Notes under the pieces: model-generated
What the model was told of the DNA's origin: nothing
The model's input: only the letters and a program-made list of their open reading frames with translations
The model's database searches: none
Source of the DNA: Streptomyces sp. CG 926
GTDB lineage: Bacteria > Actinomycetota > Actinomycetes > Streptomycetales > Streptomycetaceae
Assembly (NCBI RefSeq): GCF_003148825.1
Contig: NZ_QGGZ01000016.1
Span: 62,001-126,000 of the forward strand
DNA length: 64,000 nt
Direction: 5' to 3'
Position numbers and translations under genes: made by a program
Shown here: positions 44,900 through 52,820 of the stretch, in pieces
How the letters are laid out: each line of letters begins with the position of its first letter
How positions within the stretch are numbered: position 1 is the first letter of the stretch

Positions 44900-45858
44900 G
44901 TCGGCTGCTCCCCGTGTCGGCGCCCGTGGACCGGGCGGGTGGGCCCGGTTGCCGTGGCCACCACACCACCATCCTCGCGCATCGCACCGCTCCCGTGGTC
45001 GCCGTACGTGTGGAAGCCCCGGCCCGTCTTGCGGCCCAGGCGGCCCGCGTCGACCATCCGGGCCAGCAGCGGCGGTGGGGCGTACAGCGGCTCCCGGTAC
45101 TCCGCGTACATCGACCGCGCGATGGCCTGCACCGTGTCCAGGCCGATCAGATCGGCCAGGGCGAGCGGTCCCAGCGGGTGCGCGCAGCCCAAGGTCATGC
45201 CCCGGTCGATGTCCTCGGGCGACGCGGCCCCGTACTCGGCCATGCGCACGGCGGCCAGCAGGTACGGCACCAGGAGCGCGTTCACGACGAACCCCGCCCG
45301 GTCGCGGGCGCGGACGACCTCTTTGCCCAGCACCTCGGAGGCGAAGGCGTGCGCCCGCCGGACGGTCTCGTCACCGGTGAGCAGCGAGGGCACCAGCTCG
45401 ACCAGCGGAAGGACCGGTACGGGGTTGAAGAAGTGCAGGCCGATGACCTGCTCCGGCCGCGAGACGGCCGCCGCCAGCCTGATGACGGGGATCGAGGAGG
45501 TGTTCGTCGCGAGGACCGCGTCCCGCCGCTCCACCACCCGGTCGAGCAGGGCGAAGACCTCCAGCTTCGCACGCTCTTCCTCCGCCACCGCCTCGACCAC
45601 GAGGTCCCGGTCCGCGAGGCGCGCCACGTCCGTGGTCACCGCGATCCGGGCGACGGCGGCGTCCCGTTCGGCGGCCGTCAGTTTCCCGGACGCCGCCGCG
45701 CGGTCCAGGGAGCGGGTGATCCGCTCCAGGCCTCCGGCCGCGGCCGGAGGGGCCGTCTCCAGCACCACGACGTCCCGCCCGGCCCGGGCACAGACCTCGG
45801 CGATACCGGACCCCATCAGTCCGCAGCCCACGATCCCGACCCGTTCGACATCGGTCAT
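44896..45858 (-). CDS. 3-hydroxyacyl-CoA dehydrogenase (3-hydroxybutyryl-CoA dehydrogenase-like)
   Basis: A 320-residue NAD(P)-dependent dehydrogenase. The Rossmann motif is VGIVGCGLMGSGIAEVCARAG (GxGxxG, residues 9-14) with the acidic Glu after the second strand (VVVLET). The catalytic region LHFFNPVPVLPLVELV supplies the His; Glu follows in that segment. The C-terminal helical domain has FVVNALLVPYLLAAVRMAEYGAASPEDIDRGM and LGRKTGRGFHTY. It would oxidise a 3-hydroxyacyl-CoA to the 3-keto form; carnitine dehydrogenases belong to the same superfamily, which matters given the amine genes on the other arm. Overlaps the TetR start by four bases. Confidence 0.95.
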   Translation of the reverse strand: MTDVERVGIVGCGLMGSGIAEVCARAGRDVVVLETAPPAAAGGLERITRSLDRAAASGKLTAAERDAAVARIAVTTDVARLADRDLVVEAVAEEERAKLEVFALLDRVVERRDAVLATNTSSIPVIRLAAAVSRPEQVIGLHFFNPVPVLPLVELVPSLLTGDETVRRAHAFASEVLGKEVVRARDRAGFVVNALLVPYLLAAVRMAEYGAASPEDIDRGMTLGCAHPLGPLALADLIGLDTVQAIARSMYAEYREPLYAPPPLLARMVDAGRLGRKTGRGFHTYGDHGSGAMREDGGVVATATGPTRPVHGRRHGEQPT

Positions 45859-45972
45859 CGATCGGTCCTCCCTCCTCTGATGCTTCTGACGCTCACAGGG
45901 CCCCTGCTGATACCGCCGCGCTGGGTGCGGGGGACGGCCCGGACCGCCGGCCCGGGCCGTCCCCGACCGTCA

Positions 45973-47142
45973 TCACGCGGACGGCATCCGCAGCACGCCC
46001 GTACCGCGCTTGACCAGTTCGCCCGCGATGATCAGGCGCTGGATCTCGGAGGTGCCCTCCCAGATCCGGTCGACGCGCAGCTCCCGGTAGAGGCGTTCCA
46101 CCGGGTACGAGCGGTCGTAGCCGCGCCCCCCGAAGATCTGCAGGCACCGGTCCACGACACGGCCCGACGCCTCGCTCGCCGCCAGCTTGGCGATGGCCGC
46201 CTTCGCGTGCAGCGTCTTGCGGTCCAGGACGCCCTCGTCGACCTCCCAGGCCACCTGGTGGGTGTAGGCGCGGTTGACGGCGATGTCCACGGCGCTGTCG
46301 GCGAGCATGCCCTGGATCAGCTGGAAGTCGGCGATGGGGGAGCCGAACTGGCGGCGCTCGACCGCCCAGTCCCGGGCGAGTTCCAGGGCCCGCTCCGCCG
46401 CCCCGATCGTCCGCGCGGCGATCATCAGCCGCTCCTCGGTGAACCAGGAGCGCGTGATGTCGTAGCCCTGGCCCACTTCACCGAGCACCGCGTCGTCGGG
46501 CACGAACACCTCGGTGAAGGTGAACTCGGGGTGCTCGTAGACGAAGGTGTGCATCCAGCGCGGCACGCGGGTCATCTCGATGCCCGTGGTGTCCTTGTCG
46601 ACGAGGAAGAGGGTCGGCGCGCGCTCCTCTCCGGCGGCCGCCAGCACGATCATGAAGTCGGCGTGGTCGCCGACGGTCACGAACCACTTCTCGCCGTTCA
46701 GCACCCAGCCGCCCGCGGTCCGCGTCGCCGTGGTCCGCAGGTTCTGCGGGTCGGAGCCGGCCTCGGGCTCGGTCACCGCGTAGCAGTCACGGCGCTGCCC
46801 CCGGATCACCGGGACGAGGTAGCGCTCGCGCTGCTCGGGCGTGCAGTAGGACAGAGCGTTGGCCGGGCGCCACACCATGTCCCACAAGGCCCCGGTGAGC
46901 CGGCCGAGCTCCGCCTGGACCGTGACCTGCTCCAGGATGGTGAGGCCGGCGCCGCCCCACTCCTTCGGCATGTTGACGGCCTGCAGCCCGCTGTCGAGGA
47001 CGGCGTCGCGGATCTCGATGTGGGCCTGCGGCGGCAGCCCGTTGTTCTCCTCGCAGTCGAGCTCGTACTTCTCGATGAAGTCGGTGAGCGCGCGCGCCGC
47101 GCTCCGGAGCTCTTCCTGACGGGCGGTGAGGCGGAAGTCCAT
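45973..47142 (-). CDS. Acyl-CoA dehydrogenase (downstream paralogue)
   Basis: A 389-residue flavin-dependent acyl-CoA dehydrogenase. It has the N-terminal helical part (MDFRLTARQEELRSAARAL), the middle beta domain (YAVTEPEAGSDPQNLRTTATR, GEKWFVTVGDHADF) and the C-terminal helical domain (ERRQFGSPIADFQLIQGMLADSAVDI, RYELRV-like RELRVDRIWEGTSEIQRLII). In the IWEGTSEIQ loop, the second Glu position would be the catalytic base in many members. It is a close paralogue of the next gene upstream, at least at the C-terminal half; probably specific for a different chain or branch. The start is ATG at 47142. Confidence 0.95.
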   Translation of the reverse strand: MDFRLTARQEELRSAARALTDFIEKYELDCEENNGLPPQAHIEIRDAVLDSGLQAVNMPKEWGGAGLTILEQVTVQAELGRLTGALWDMVWRPANALSYCTPEQRERYLVPVIRGQRRDCYAVTEPEAGSDPQNLRTTATRTAGGWVLNGEKWFVTVGDHADFMIVLAAAGEERAPTLFLVDKDTTGIEMTRVPRWMHTFVYEHPEFTFTEVFVPDDAVLGEVGQGYDITRSWFTEERLMIAARTIGAAERALELARDWAVERRQFGSPIADFQLIQGMLADSAVDIAVNRAYTHQVAWEVDEGVLDRKTLHAKAAIAKLAASEASGRVVDRCLQIFGGRGYDRSYPVERLYRELRVDRIWEGTSEIQRLIIAGELVKRGTGVLRMPSA

Positions 47143-47180
47143 GTGTGTCTGTCCTCTGGGTCGTGGTGGGGGAGCGGTCG

Positions 47181-48395
47181 TCAGGAGGTGGGGGCGGAGG
47201 TGGGGGTGGAGGTCGGGGTGGAGGAGGAGGTGGGCAGGGCGAGCGCCCGGGTGCCGCGCTTGATCAGCTCGTTGGCGATGATCAGGCGCTGGATCTCGGA
47301 GGTGCCCTCCCAGATCCGGTCGACGCGCAGCTCGCGGTACATGCGCTCGACGGGGTACGTACGGTCGTAGCCGCGCCCGCCGAAGATCTGCACGCACCGG
47401 TCGATGACCCGGCCCGCCGCCTCGCTCGCCGCGAGCTTCGCCGTCGAGGCCTTCGCGTGCAGCGTCTTGCGGTCGGTCTCCGGCCGGTCGGCCTCCCAGG
47501 CGACCTGGTGGGTGTAGGCCCGGTTGACCGCGATGTCCACGGCGCAGTCGGCGAGCATGCCCTGGATCAGCTGGAAGTCGGCGATGGGGGAGCCGAACTG
47601 GCGGCGCTCGATCGCCCAGTCCCGGGCGAGTTCCAGGGCCCGCTCGGCGGCCCCGACCGTCCGGGCGGCGATCATCAGCCGCTCGTCCGTGAACCACTCC
47701 TTGGTCAGCTCGTAGCCGTTGCCGACACCACCGAGCACGTCCTCGTCGGGGACGAACACGTCGGTGAAGGTGAACTCGGGGTGCCCGTTCACCGCGGAGT
47801 GCATGAACCGCGGGACCCGCGTCATCTCGACCCCGGGCGCCTGCTTGTCCACGAAGAACAGCGTCGCCGCCCGCTCGGGCCCCGCATCCGCCTGCACCAG
47901 CAGGAAGTCCGCGATGTCCCCACAGGTCACGAACCACTTCTCGCCGTTCAACAACCAGCCGCCGGCGGTACGGGTCGCGGTACTCGTCCCCGAACCGGGA
48001 TCGGAACCGGCACCGGGCTCGGTCACCGCGAAGGCATCGAACCGCTCGCCCCGGATCACCGGCAGCAGATACTTCTCCCGCTGCGCCTCGGTCCCGTAGG
48101 CCAGCACGTTCGCGGGCCGCCACGGGATGTCCCACAGGCAGTTGGTGACCTTGCCGAACTCCTCCTCGACGATGACCTGATCCAGCAACGACAGCCCGGC
48201 CCCGCCCCATTCCGCGGGCATGTTGATCGCGTAGACACCGGCGTCGACGGCGGCGCGGGTCAGTTCACGGACCGTTTCGACGGGCAGCGGGCCACCGGCC
48301 TCCTCGGACCGGTCCTCGTAGGTCATCAGGAGCCGCGCGTAGGCGGCGGCACGGGCCTTGAGATCGGCCTGCTCGGGTGTGTAGCGGAAGTCCAT
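47181..48395 (-). CDS. Acyl-CoA dehydrogenase (upstream paralogue)
   Basis: A 404-residue flavin-dependent acyl-CoA dehydrogenase with the same layout as its neighbour: PEQADLKARAAAYARLL at the start, AVTEPGAGSDPGSGTSTATR in the FAD/substrate region, ERRQFGSPIADFQLIQGMLAD and RELRVDRIWEGTSEIQRLII at the end. Long stretches near the 3' end are almost identical in DNA to the downstream copy, a sign of tandem duplication with gene conversion. The last 20 residues are a Ser/Thr/Pro tail encoded by a repetitive run at 47181-47240, absent from the paralogue. The start is ATG at 48395. The gap to the downstream gene is 38 bp. Confidence 0.95.
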   Translation of the reverse strand: MDFRYTPEQADLKARAAAYARLLMTYEDRSEEAGGPLPVETVRELTRAAVDAGVYAINMPAEWGGAGLSLLDQVIVEEEFGKVTNCLWDIPWRPANVLAYGTEAQREKYLLPVIRGERFDAFAVTEPGAGSDPGSGTSTATRTAGGWLLNGEKWFVTCGDIADFLLVQADAGPERAATLFFVDKQAPGVEMTRVPRFMHSAVNGHPEFTFTDVFVPDEDVLGGVGNGYELTKEWFTDERLMIAARTVGAAERALELARDWAIERRQFGSPIADFQLIQGMLADCAVDIAVNRAYTHQVAWEADRPETDRKTLHAKASTAKLAASEAAGRVIDRCVQIFGGRGYDRTYPVERMYRELRVDRIWEGTSEIQRLIIANELIKRGTRALALPTSSSTPTSTPTSAPTS

Positions 48396-48438
48396 GTGAA
48401 GTCAGTCCTCCAGAGCACAGGGGGTGGGGGTGGAGCGG

Positions 48439-50514
48439 TCAGCGCAGGACGGCCCGCGCGTCCAGGGCGAGTGCGCCGTCCGGGCGCACCAGCAGGGGGT
48501 TGACCTCCAGTTCGGCGATCTCCGGGTGCGCCGCGGCGACGGTGGTGATGCGCTCGACGACGGCCGCCGCCGCGGCCACGTCGACGGCCGGCCGGCCGCG
48601 TACGCCGTCCAGCAGCGCGGCGCTGCGCAAGCCCCGCAGCAGTGCCTCGGCCCGCTCCGCCGGTACGGGCGCGAGCGCGAAGGCGACGTCGCGGAGCGAC
48701 TCGGTGAGGACGCCGCCGAGCCCGACCAGGGCGATCGGCCCGAACCGCGGGTCCTGGTTCACGCCCACGATCAACTCGATGCCGTCCGTGAGGTCGGCCA
48801 TCGCCTCGACCGAGTAGGCGGGCGCGCCGAGCCGGGCACGCATCTCCCGGTACGCGGCGAGCAGCGCGTCCCGGTCGGCCAGGCGCAGCGCCACCCCGCC
48901 GGCGTCGGACTTGTGCAGCACGTGCAGGGCCTTGAGCACGTACGGGCCGTCGAACTCCGCGGCCGCTGCCAGCAGCCCGGCCTCGTCCGTGATCTCGCGC
49001 GCCGCCGGGAACGGCACCCCGGCGGCGTCGAGCAGTGCCCGCACCCCGTGGTAGCCCGGGTCCGCCAGCGGAGCGGCCACGCTCGGCAGCGGGGGCACAC
49101 CGGCGGCGTCCACCGGATTCCGCCGCCCGGTCATCGCCGCGAGCGCCCGGGCGGCGTCCTCGGTGGCGTCGAACACCGGCACCCCGGCCTCGGCCAGCAC
49201 CCGGCAGCTCGGCGATCCGGGGTACATCGACTGCACGACCAGCGGCTTCGCAGCCGCGGACGCGAGGTGCGCGACGATCTCCTTGGCGGCCCGGGCCTCG
49301 CCCTCCGCCAGTACGGACCCACCTGCCGGGCCGCCGCCCAGACCGCCCTCGGCGGCGGCGTAACCGCCGAAGTAGCCCGTCATCAGGACGGCGTCGACCT
49401 CGTCGGCGGCCAGCAGTGCCCCGACCGTGTCGGCGTAGGAGAGGGGCCGTTGTTCGCCCATCCCCGCCAGGTCGACAGGGTTGGCGACCGAGGACTGCTC
49501 CCACAGCACGGTCCGCAGTCGGTCCTGCGTGGGTCCGCCGAGCTCCGGTACCTCGAGCCCGGCGTCCTCGGTCGCGTCGGCGGCGATCGCGCCGTGGCCG
49601 CCGCCGTCGGTGAAGACGGCGGTACGGCGGCCCCGCGTACGCACCCCCGCGCCCAGTCCGGCCAGCACGACCGTCATCTCCCGCGGCGTACGGACGAGTT
49701 CGACCCGCGCGTCGCGGCAGGCGGCGGCCACCACGTCGGCCGAGGTGGTGAGCGCCCCGGTGTGGGACTGGGCGCTGCGGGCGGAGGCGGTGCCCCGGCC
49801 GGCCGTGAGCAGGACCACCGGCTTGCCCGCCGCGGCGGCGGCCGCCGCGAAGGCCCGGCCGTCACCGAAGTCCTCGGCGTACACGGCGATGGCCGAAGTG
49901 GCCTCGTGGCGGGCACAGTCCTCGACGAGGTCGACGAGGGTGACGTCGGCCTGGTTGCCGAGGGAGACGAAGCGGGAGAAGCCCAGGCCGTGCGGCTCAC
50001 CGCGGAGCTGGAGTTCGAGGGCGAGGTTGCCGCTCTGGCTGAGCAGGGCGACCCCGCCGGGGGCGAAGCGGTCCGAGGCGAGGTAGAGCTCGGTGGTGTT
50101 GTCCGCGATGCCCAGGCAGTTGGGGCCGACGAGGACGGCTCCGGCGGCCCGTACCCGGTCGGCGACCGCACGCTGCCGGGCCAGGCCTGCGCGGCCGGCC
50201 TCGGCGAAGCCCGCGGTGATGGCGACGATCGCCTTCGCCCCGCAGGCCAGGGCCTCGTCGACGGCGGTCTCGAACCCGCTGCCGGGTACGGAGATCACCA
50301 CCAGGTCGACGGGTTCGCCGACGGCCGTCAAGGAGGTGGCCGCGGCACGGCCGAGAACGGTGCCGCCGCGCCGGTTGACCAGGTGCACGGGCCGCCGGTC
50401 GGGGGCGCGCAGCGCCTGGGCGGCCACCGCGTGGCCGTACTTCGCCGGGTCGTCGCTGGCACCGACGACGGCGACCGAGCGGGGGTCGAAGAGGGCGGTC
50501 AGGTCACGTCCCAT
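48439..50514 (-). CDS. NDP-forming acyl-CoA synthetase (acetate-CoA ligase family)
   Basis: A 691-residue fused alpha-beta acyl-CoA ligase. The N-terminal CoA-binding domain begins DLTALFDPRSVAVVGASDDPAKYGHAV. The succinyl-CoA ligase-like part has VGPNCLGIADN and SQSGNLALEL and the phosphohistidine loop SHTGALTTSADV with the His. The C-terminal ATP-grasp domain has ALHVLHKSDAGGVALRL and NQDPRFGPIALVGLGGVL. It would make an acyl-CoA from a free acid, ATP and CoA, supplying the acyl-CoA dehydrogenases that follow in the operon. The start is ATG at 50514, one base after the ferredoxin stop. Confidence 0.93.
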   Translation of the reverse strand: MGRDLTALFDPRSVAVVGASDDPAKYGHAVAAQALRAPDRRPVHLVNRRGGTVLGRAAATSLTAVGEPVDLVVISVPGSGFETAVDEALACGAKAIVAITAGFAEAGRAGLARQRAVADRVRAAGAVLVGPNCLGIADNTTELYLASDRFAPGGVALLSQSGNLALELQLRGEPHGLGFSRFVSLGNQADVTLVDLVEDCARHEATSAIAVYAEDFGDGRAFAAAAAAAGKPVVLLTAGRGTASARSAQSHTGALTTSADVVAAACRDARVELVRTPREMTVVLAGLGAGVRTRGRRTAVFTDGGGHGAIAADATEDAGLEVPELGGPTQDRLRTVLWEQSSVANPVDLAGMGEQRPLSYADTVGALLAADEVDAVLMTGYFGGYAAAEGGLGGGPAGGSVLAEGEARAAKEIVAHLASAAAKPLVVQSMYPGSPSCRVLAEAGVPVFDATEDAARALAAMTGRRNPVDAAGVPPLPSVAAPLADPGYHGVRALLDAAGVPFPAAREITDEAGLLAAAAEFDGPYVLKALHVLHKSDAGGVALRLADRDALLAAYREMRARLGAPAYSVEAMADLTDGIELIVGVNQDPRFGPIALVGLGGVLTESLRDVAFALAPVPAERAEALLRGLRSAALLDGVRGRPAVDVAAAAAVVERITTVAAAHPEIAELEVNPLLVRPDGALALDARAVLR

Positions 50515-50515
50515 G

Positions 50516-50707
50516 TCATCCCTCCACGCGGAGGGCGGAGTTGGGGCAGCTCTCGGCGCAGGCGCGGGCGGCGTCCTCGGTGCCGGCCGGGACGACGACG
50601 GCGATGACGTTCGCGTAGCCCCATTCGTCGAGTTCGACCAGCTCGGGGGCGGGTTCCTGGCACAGCCCGTAGCCCTGGCAGCGGGTGGAGTCCAGCAGGA
50701 GTTTCAT
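50516..50707 (-). CDS. Small [3Fe-4S]/[4Fe-4S]-type ferredoxin
   Basis: A 63-residue single-cluster ferredoxin like those that serve P450s and oxygenases in actinobacteria. Cluster ligands sit in the first loop RCQGYGLCQ and the C-terminal SCPNSALRV; only three Cys are visible, which suggests a 3Fe-4S cluster. The middle DEWGYANVIAVVVPAG is typical. Its start ATG overlaps the stop of the NuoF-like gene (ATGA), so the two proteins are made in step, pointing to an electron-transfer pair. The likely final acceptor is the Rieske oxygenase encoded on the opposite arm. Too short for easy detection, but certain. Confidence 0.92.
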   Translation of the reverse strand: MKLLLDSTRCQGYGLCQEPAPELVELDEWGYANVIAVVVPAGTEDAARACAESCPNSALRVEG

Positions 50708-52008
50708 GATGTTCCTTTCAGCACGGGCACGGGGTTGCCCGGGGCGGCGGCGGTGAGCGGGGAGGCGACCTCCGGCACGGCCACCGTGAGGCGGTGGCGA
50801 CCGTCCGCGGGTGCGGCGGCCGCGCACACCGGGCAGGAAGCGGCGAGATGGGAGCGGACGTGTCCGGGGAAGGCGCGCAGCAGGCTGCCCGCGATCCCCG
50901 CGGCGGCGTCCAGGAGTCCGCAGGCGCCGCGCCCGGTGAGGCCTTGGGACCAGCGGAGCAGGCTGTCCGCGGTGTCCGGGCCGGCGGTGCCTGCGGCCAG
51001 GCCGTTCAGCGCCTTGCCCACGGCCGAGGTGCCGGACACGCACACCCCGCACTGCCGGGCGCTCTCGGCCGCGAGGTGGGCGGCCGCGTCGGCCGCGGTG
51101 GTCACCGGGCAGCGGGTGGGGGCGAGGAAGTGGACGGCCCCGCATCCCAGGGCGGTGCCCGCGGCGGTGAGCGCGCCGGGCTCCAGGGGGAGGTCCAGGG
51201 CGTCGGCGTCGACGAGGCCGCCGAACAGCCCTCCCATCAGGGCGCCGGCCGCCTCCGGGGCTCCGTACCGGGCCGCCAGGGTGCGCAGCGGGATGCCGTA
51301 GGGGACCTCGGTGAGCATGGGTGCGGCCGGGCCGCCGGACAGGGTCACCAGGGTGCTGCGGGCGATGGCGCGCCGCAGGTCGGGCCGGGTGGCGGTGAGG
51401 GCGATACGGGCGAGCGTCTCGACGTTGGAGACGAGGGTCGGCGCACCGCCGACCCCACGCTCGAACGGGCGGGGCGGCTTGGCGGTGGGCAGCGCCGGGC
51501 CGCCGTCGATCCGGCGCACCACCGCGCTCTCCTCACCGGCGACGTAGGTGTGGCCGGTCTCGACCACCTCGACGGGCAGCGGCGGCGGGTGTTCGGCGAG
51601 GGCCCGGCGCACGCTCTCGCCCGCCGCCGCGTCCGAGAGGTACACGTAGCCGCGTACGGCCCCGGTGACGGCGGCGGCACGGACGAGGCCGTCGAGCACC
51701 AGGTGCGGCCGGGCCCGTAGCAGCCAGCGGTCCTTGGCCGAGCCCGGCTCCCCCTCCTCGCCGTTCGCCACGACGACGGGGGAGTCGTCGCGGCCGCGTA
51801 CGGAGCGCAGTTTGACGGCGGCCGGGAAGCCGGCCCCGCCGCGACCGCGCAGCCCGGAGGCGGCGAGGTGGGCGAGCAGCTCCTCCGGGTCGACGGCCGG
51901 GTCGTAGCCGCCGGTGGCGCGGTAGGCGTCGGCGCTCTCCGTGAGGTGCGGCGCCGCTCCGAGGACGGTGCCCGGCGGCGGCGCCGTCGGGAGTCGGATC
52001 GTGGTCAT
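50704..52008 (-). CDS. NuoF-like FMN/NADH-binding flavoprotein, probable ferredoxin reductase
   Basis: A 434-residue protein related to the 51-kDa subunit of complex I. FMN/NADH motifs are clear: GLRGRGGAGFPAAVKL (about 53-68), NGEEGEPGSAKDR (about 82-94) and YVAGEESAVV. An SLBB-like segment follows. The cluster domain is altered: QCGVCVSG has only two of the usual three clustered Cys, with the fourth in RGACGLLD, and an extra SCPVC pair lies near the C-terminus. It is outside any nuo cluster. Coupled to the ferredoxin gene below (ATGA) and to the hypothetical above, it most likely passes electrons from NADH to the ferredoxin. Confidence 0.88.
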   Translation of the reverse strand: MTTIRLPTAPPPGTVLGAAPHLTESADAYRATGGYDPAVDPEELLAHLAASGLRGRGGAGFPAAVKLRSVRGRDDSPVVVANGEEGEPGSAKDRWLLRARPHLVLDGLVRAAAVTGAVRGYVYLSDAAAGESVRRALAEHPPPLPVEVVETGHTYVAGEESAVVRRIDGGPALPTAKPPRPFERGVGGAPTLVSNVETLARIALTATRPDLRRAIARSTLVTLSGGPAAPMLTEVPYGIPLRTLAARYGAPEAAGALMGGLFGGLVDADALDLPLEPGALTAAGTALGCGAVHFLAPTRCPVTTAADAAAHLAAESARQCGVCVSGTSAVGKALNGLAAGTAGPDTADSLLRWSQGLTGRGACGLLDAAAGIAGSLLRAFPGHVRSHLAASCPVCAAAAPADGRHRLTVAVPEVASPLTAAAPGNPVPVLKGTS

Positions 52009-52421
52009 CGGCCGGCTCCTGTCGTGGTGTGGGTGCGTAGGGTCCGTACGGCGCTCTCCAGCGCGGTGCGGTCCTCGGCGGTGCGGCCGTATCCGGGGCC
52101 CGGGAGGCCGATGAGCATGCGGTGGTGATCGAGGACGACCTCGCCGGCGAGCAGGGCGGCGGCGGGGTCGCCCGGACGGGACCCGGCGGCCACCGACGTC
52201 ACCAGGTCGGTGACCTCGGCGAGGTAACGGAGCCAGCTGTGCCGGCTGCCGCGCAGGATCAGGCGCTCCACGCGGCGCCGTTCGCCGGCCGCCAGGTCCT
52301 GTGGGGGGAGCCCTGCGGTCGCACCGTGCGAGGAGGCGCGCAGGGCGGCGACCGCGGTGGGGAGTTCGCGCTCCGGTTCGGGGGTGAGCCCGAGCCAGTC
52401 CAGACGCCGATGACCGCTCAT
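52005..52421 (-). CDS. Hypothetical protein, first gene of the acyl-CoA operon
   Basis: A 138-residue, mainly helical soluble protein without a recognised domain. Features are GERRRVERLILRGSRHSWLRYLAEVTDLVTSVAAG and AALLAGEVVLDHHRMLIGLPG, which suggest a small helical bundle. The start ATG at 52421 has GGAGG just upstream; the open frame continues further but crosses the operator. Its stop overlaps the start of the NuoF-like gene by four bases, so it is part of the same redox unit. It could be a chaperone or regulator of the flavoprotein; no evidence decides. Confidence 0.75.
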   Translation of the reverse strand: MSGHRRLDWLGLTPEPERELPTAVAALRASSHGATAGLPPQDLAAGERRRVERLILRGSRHSWLRYLAEVTDLVTSVAAGSRPGDPAAALLAGEVVLDHHRMLIGLPGPGYGRTAEDRTALESAVRTLRTHTTTGAGR

Positions 52422-52572
52422 GCGTGCCTCCGGGGAGATCAGGAGATCGAGGAGATCGGGAGATCCGGGGTGCGGGCCCGGGACGGCCCGGGCGGGCCGC
52501 ACGGCCTGGTCCGCCCCCATGAGCTGGGCGAACGGGGAACGGGGCCGGTGCGGCGACAGGAAAGCACGTTTG

Positions 52573-52677
52573 CTGACCGATCGGTCAGGCAAGAATTACG
52601 CTAGCTGACCGATCGGTCAGTGAACAAGTCTTGACCCGGCGGAAATCAGCCAGCAATGTGGCTGTCCAATCGGTCAG
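52573..52677. promoter_or_regulatory. Three TetR-type operators (16-bp palindrome)
   Basis: CTGACCGATCGGTCAG is present twice as a perfect palindrome (52573-52588 and 52605-52620; centres 32 bp, three helical turns, apart). A third copy, CTGTCCAATCGGTCAG (52662-52677), differs at two bases. On the minus strand CTGACC and TAATTC (16-bp spacing) could form a promoter running into the left operon, overlapped by the first two sites. Confidence 0.85.
52631..52659 (+). promoter_or_regulatory. Candidate promoter of the Rieske/ABC operon
   Basis: TTGACC (52631-52636) and CAATGT (52654-52659) are 17 bp apart, between the second and third operator copies. Repressor at either site would block it. Confidence 0.55.
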
Positions 52678-52820
52678 CCCGGTCCGGGTCTCCCGCCCCG
52701 ACCGCCTGTCCGTCGCCGGGCAGCCCTGCCCTGTCCCGGCCCTGCCCCCCGCCCCACCCGCCTTGCCTCGCCATCGAACGCCGACACCGATCGCCGCACG
52801 CCGGCACGGAGGAGTCACCG

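Larger units (their letters stand above)
52422..52820. other. Divergent control region of the amine/acyl-CoA locus
   Basis: A 399-bp region without genes between the leftward and rightward operons. It carries three copies of a TetR-type palindrome and likely promoters on both strands. About 140 bp upstream of the Rieske gene (52680-52800) show no further pattern. Confidence 0.6.
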
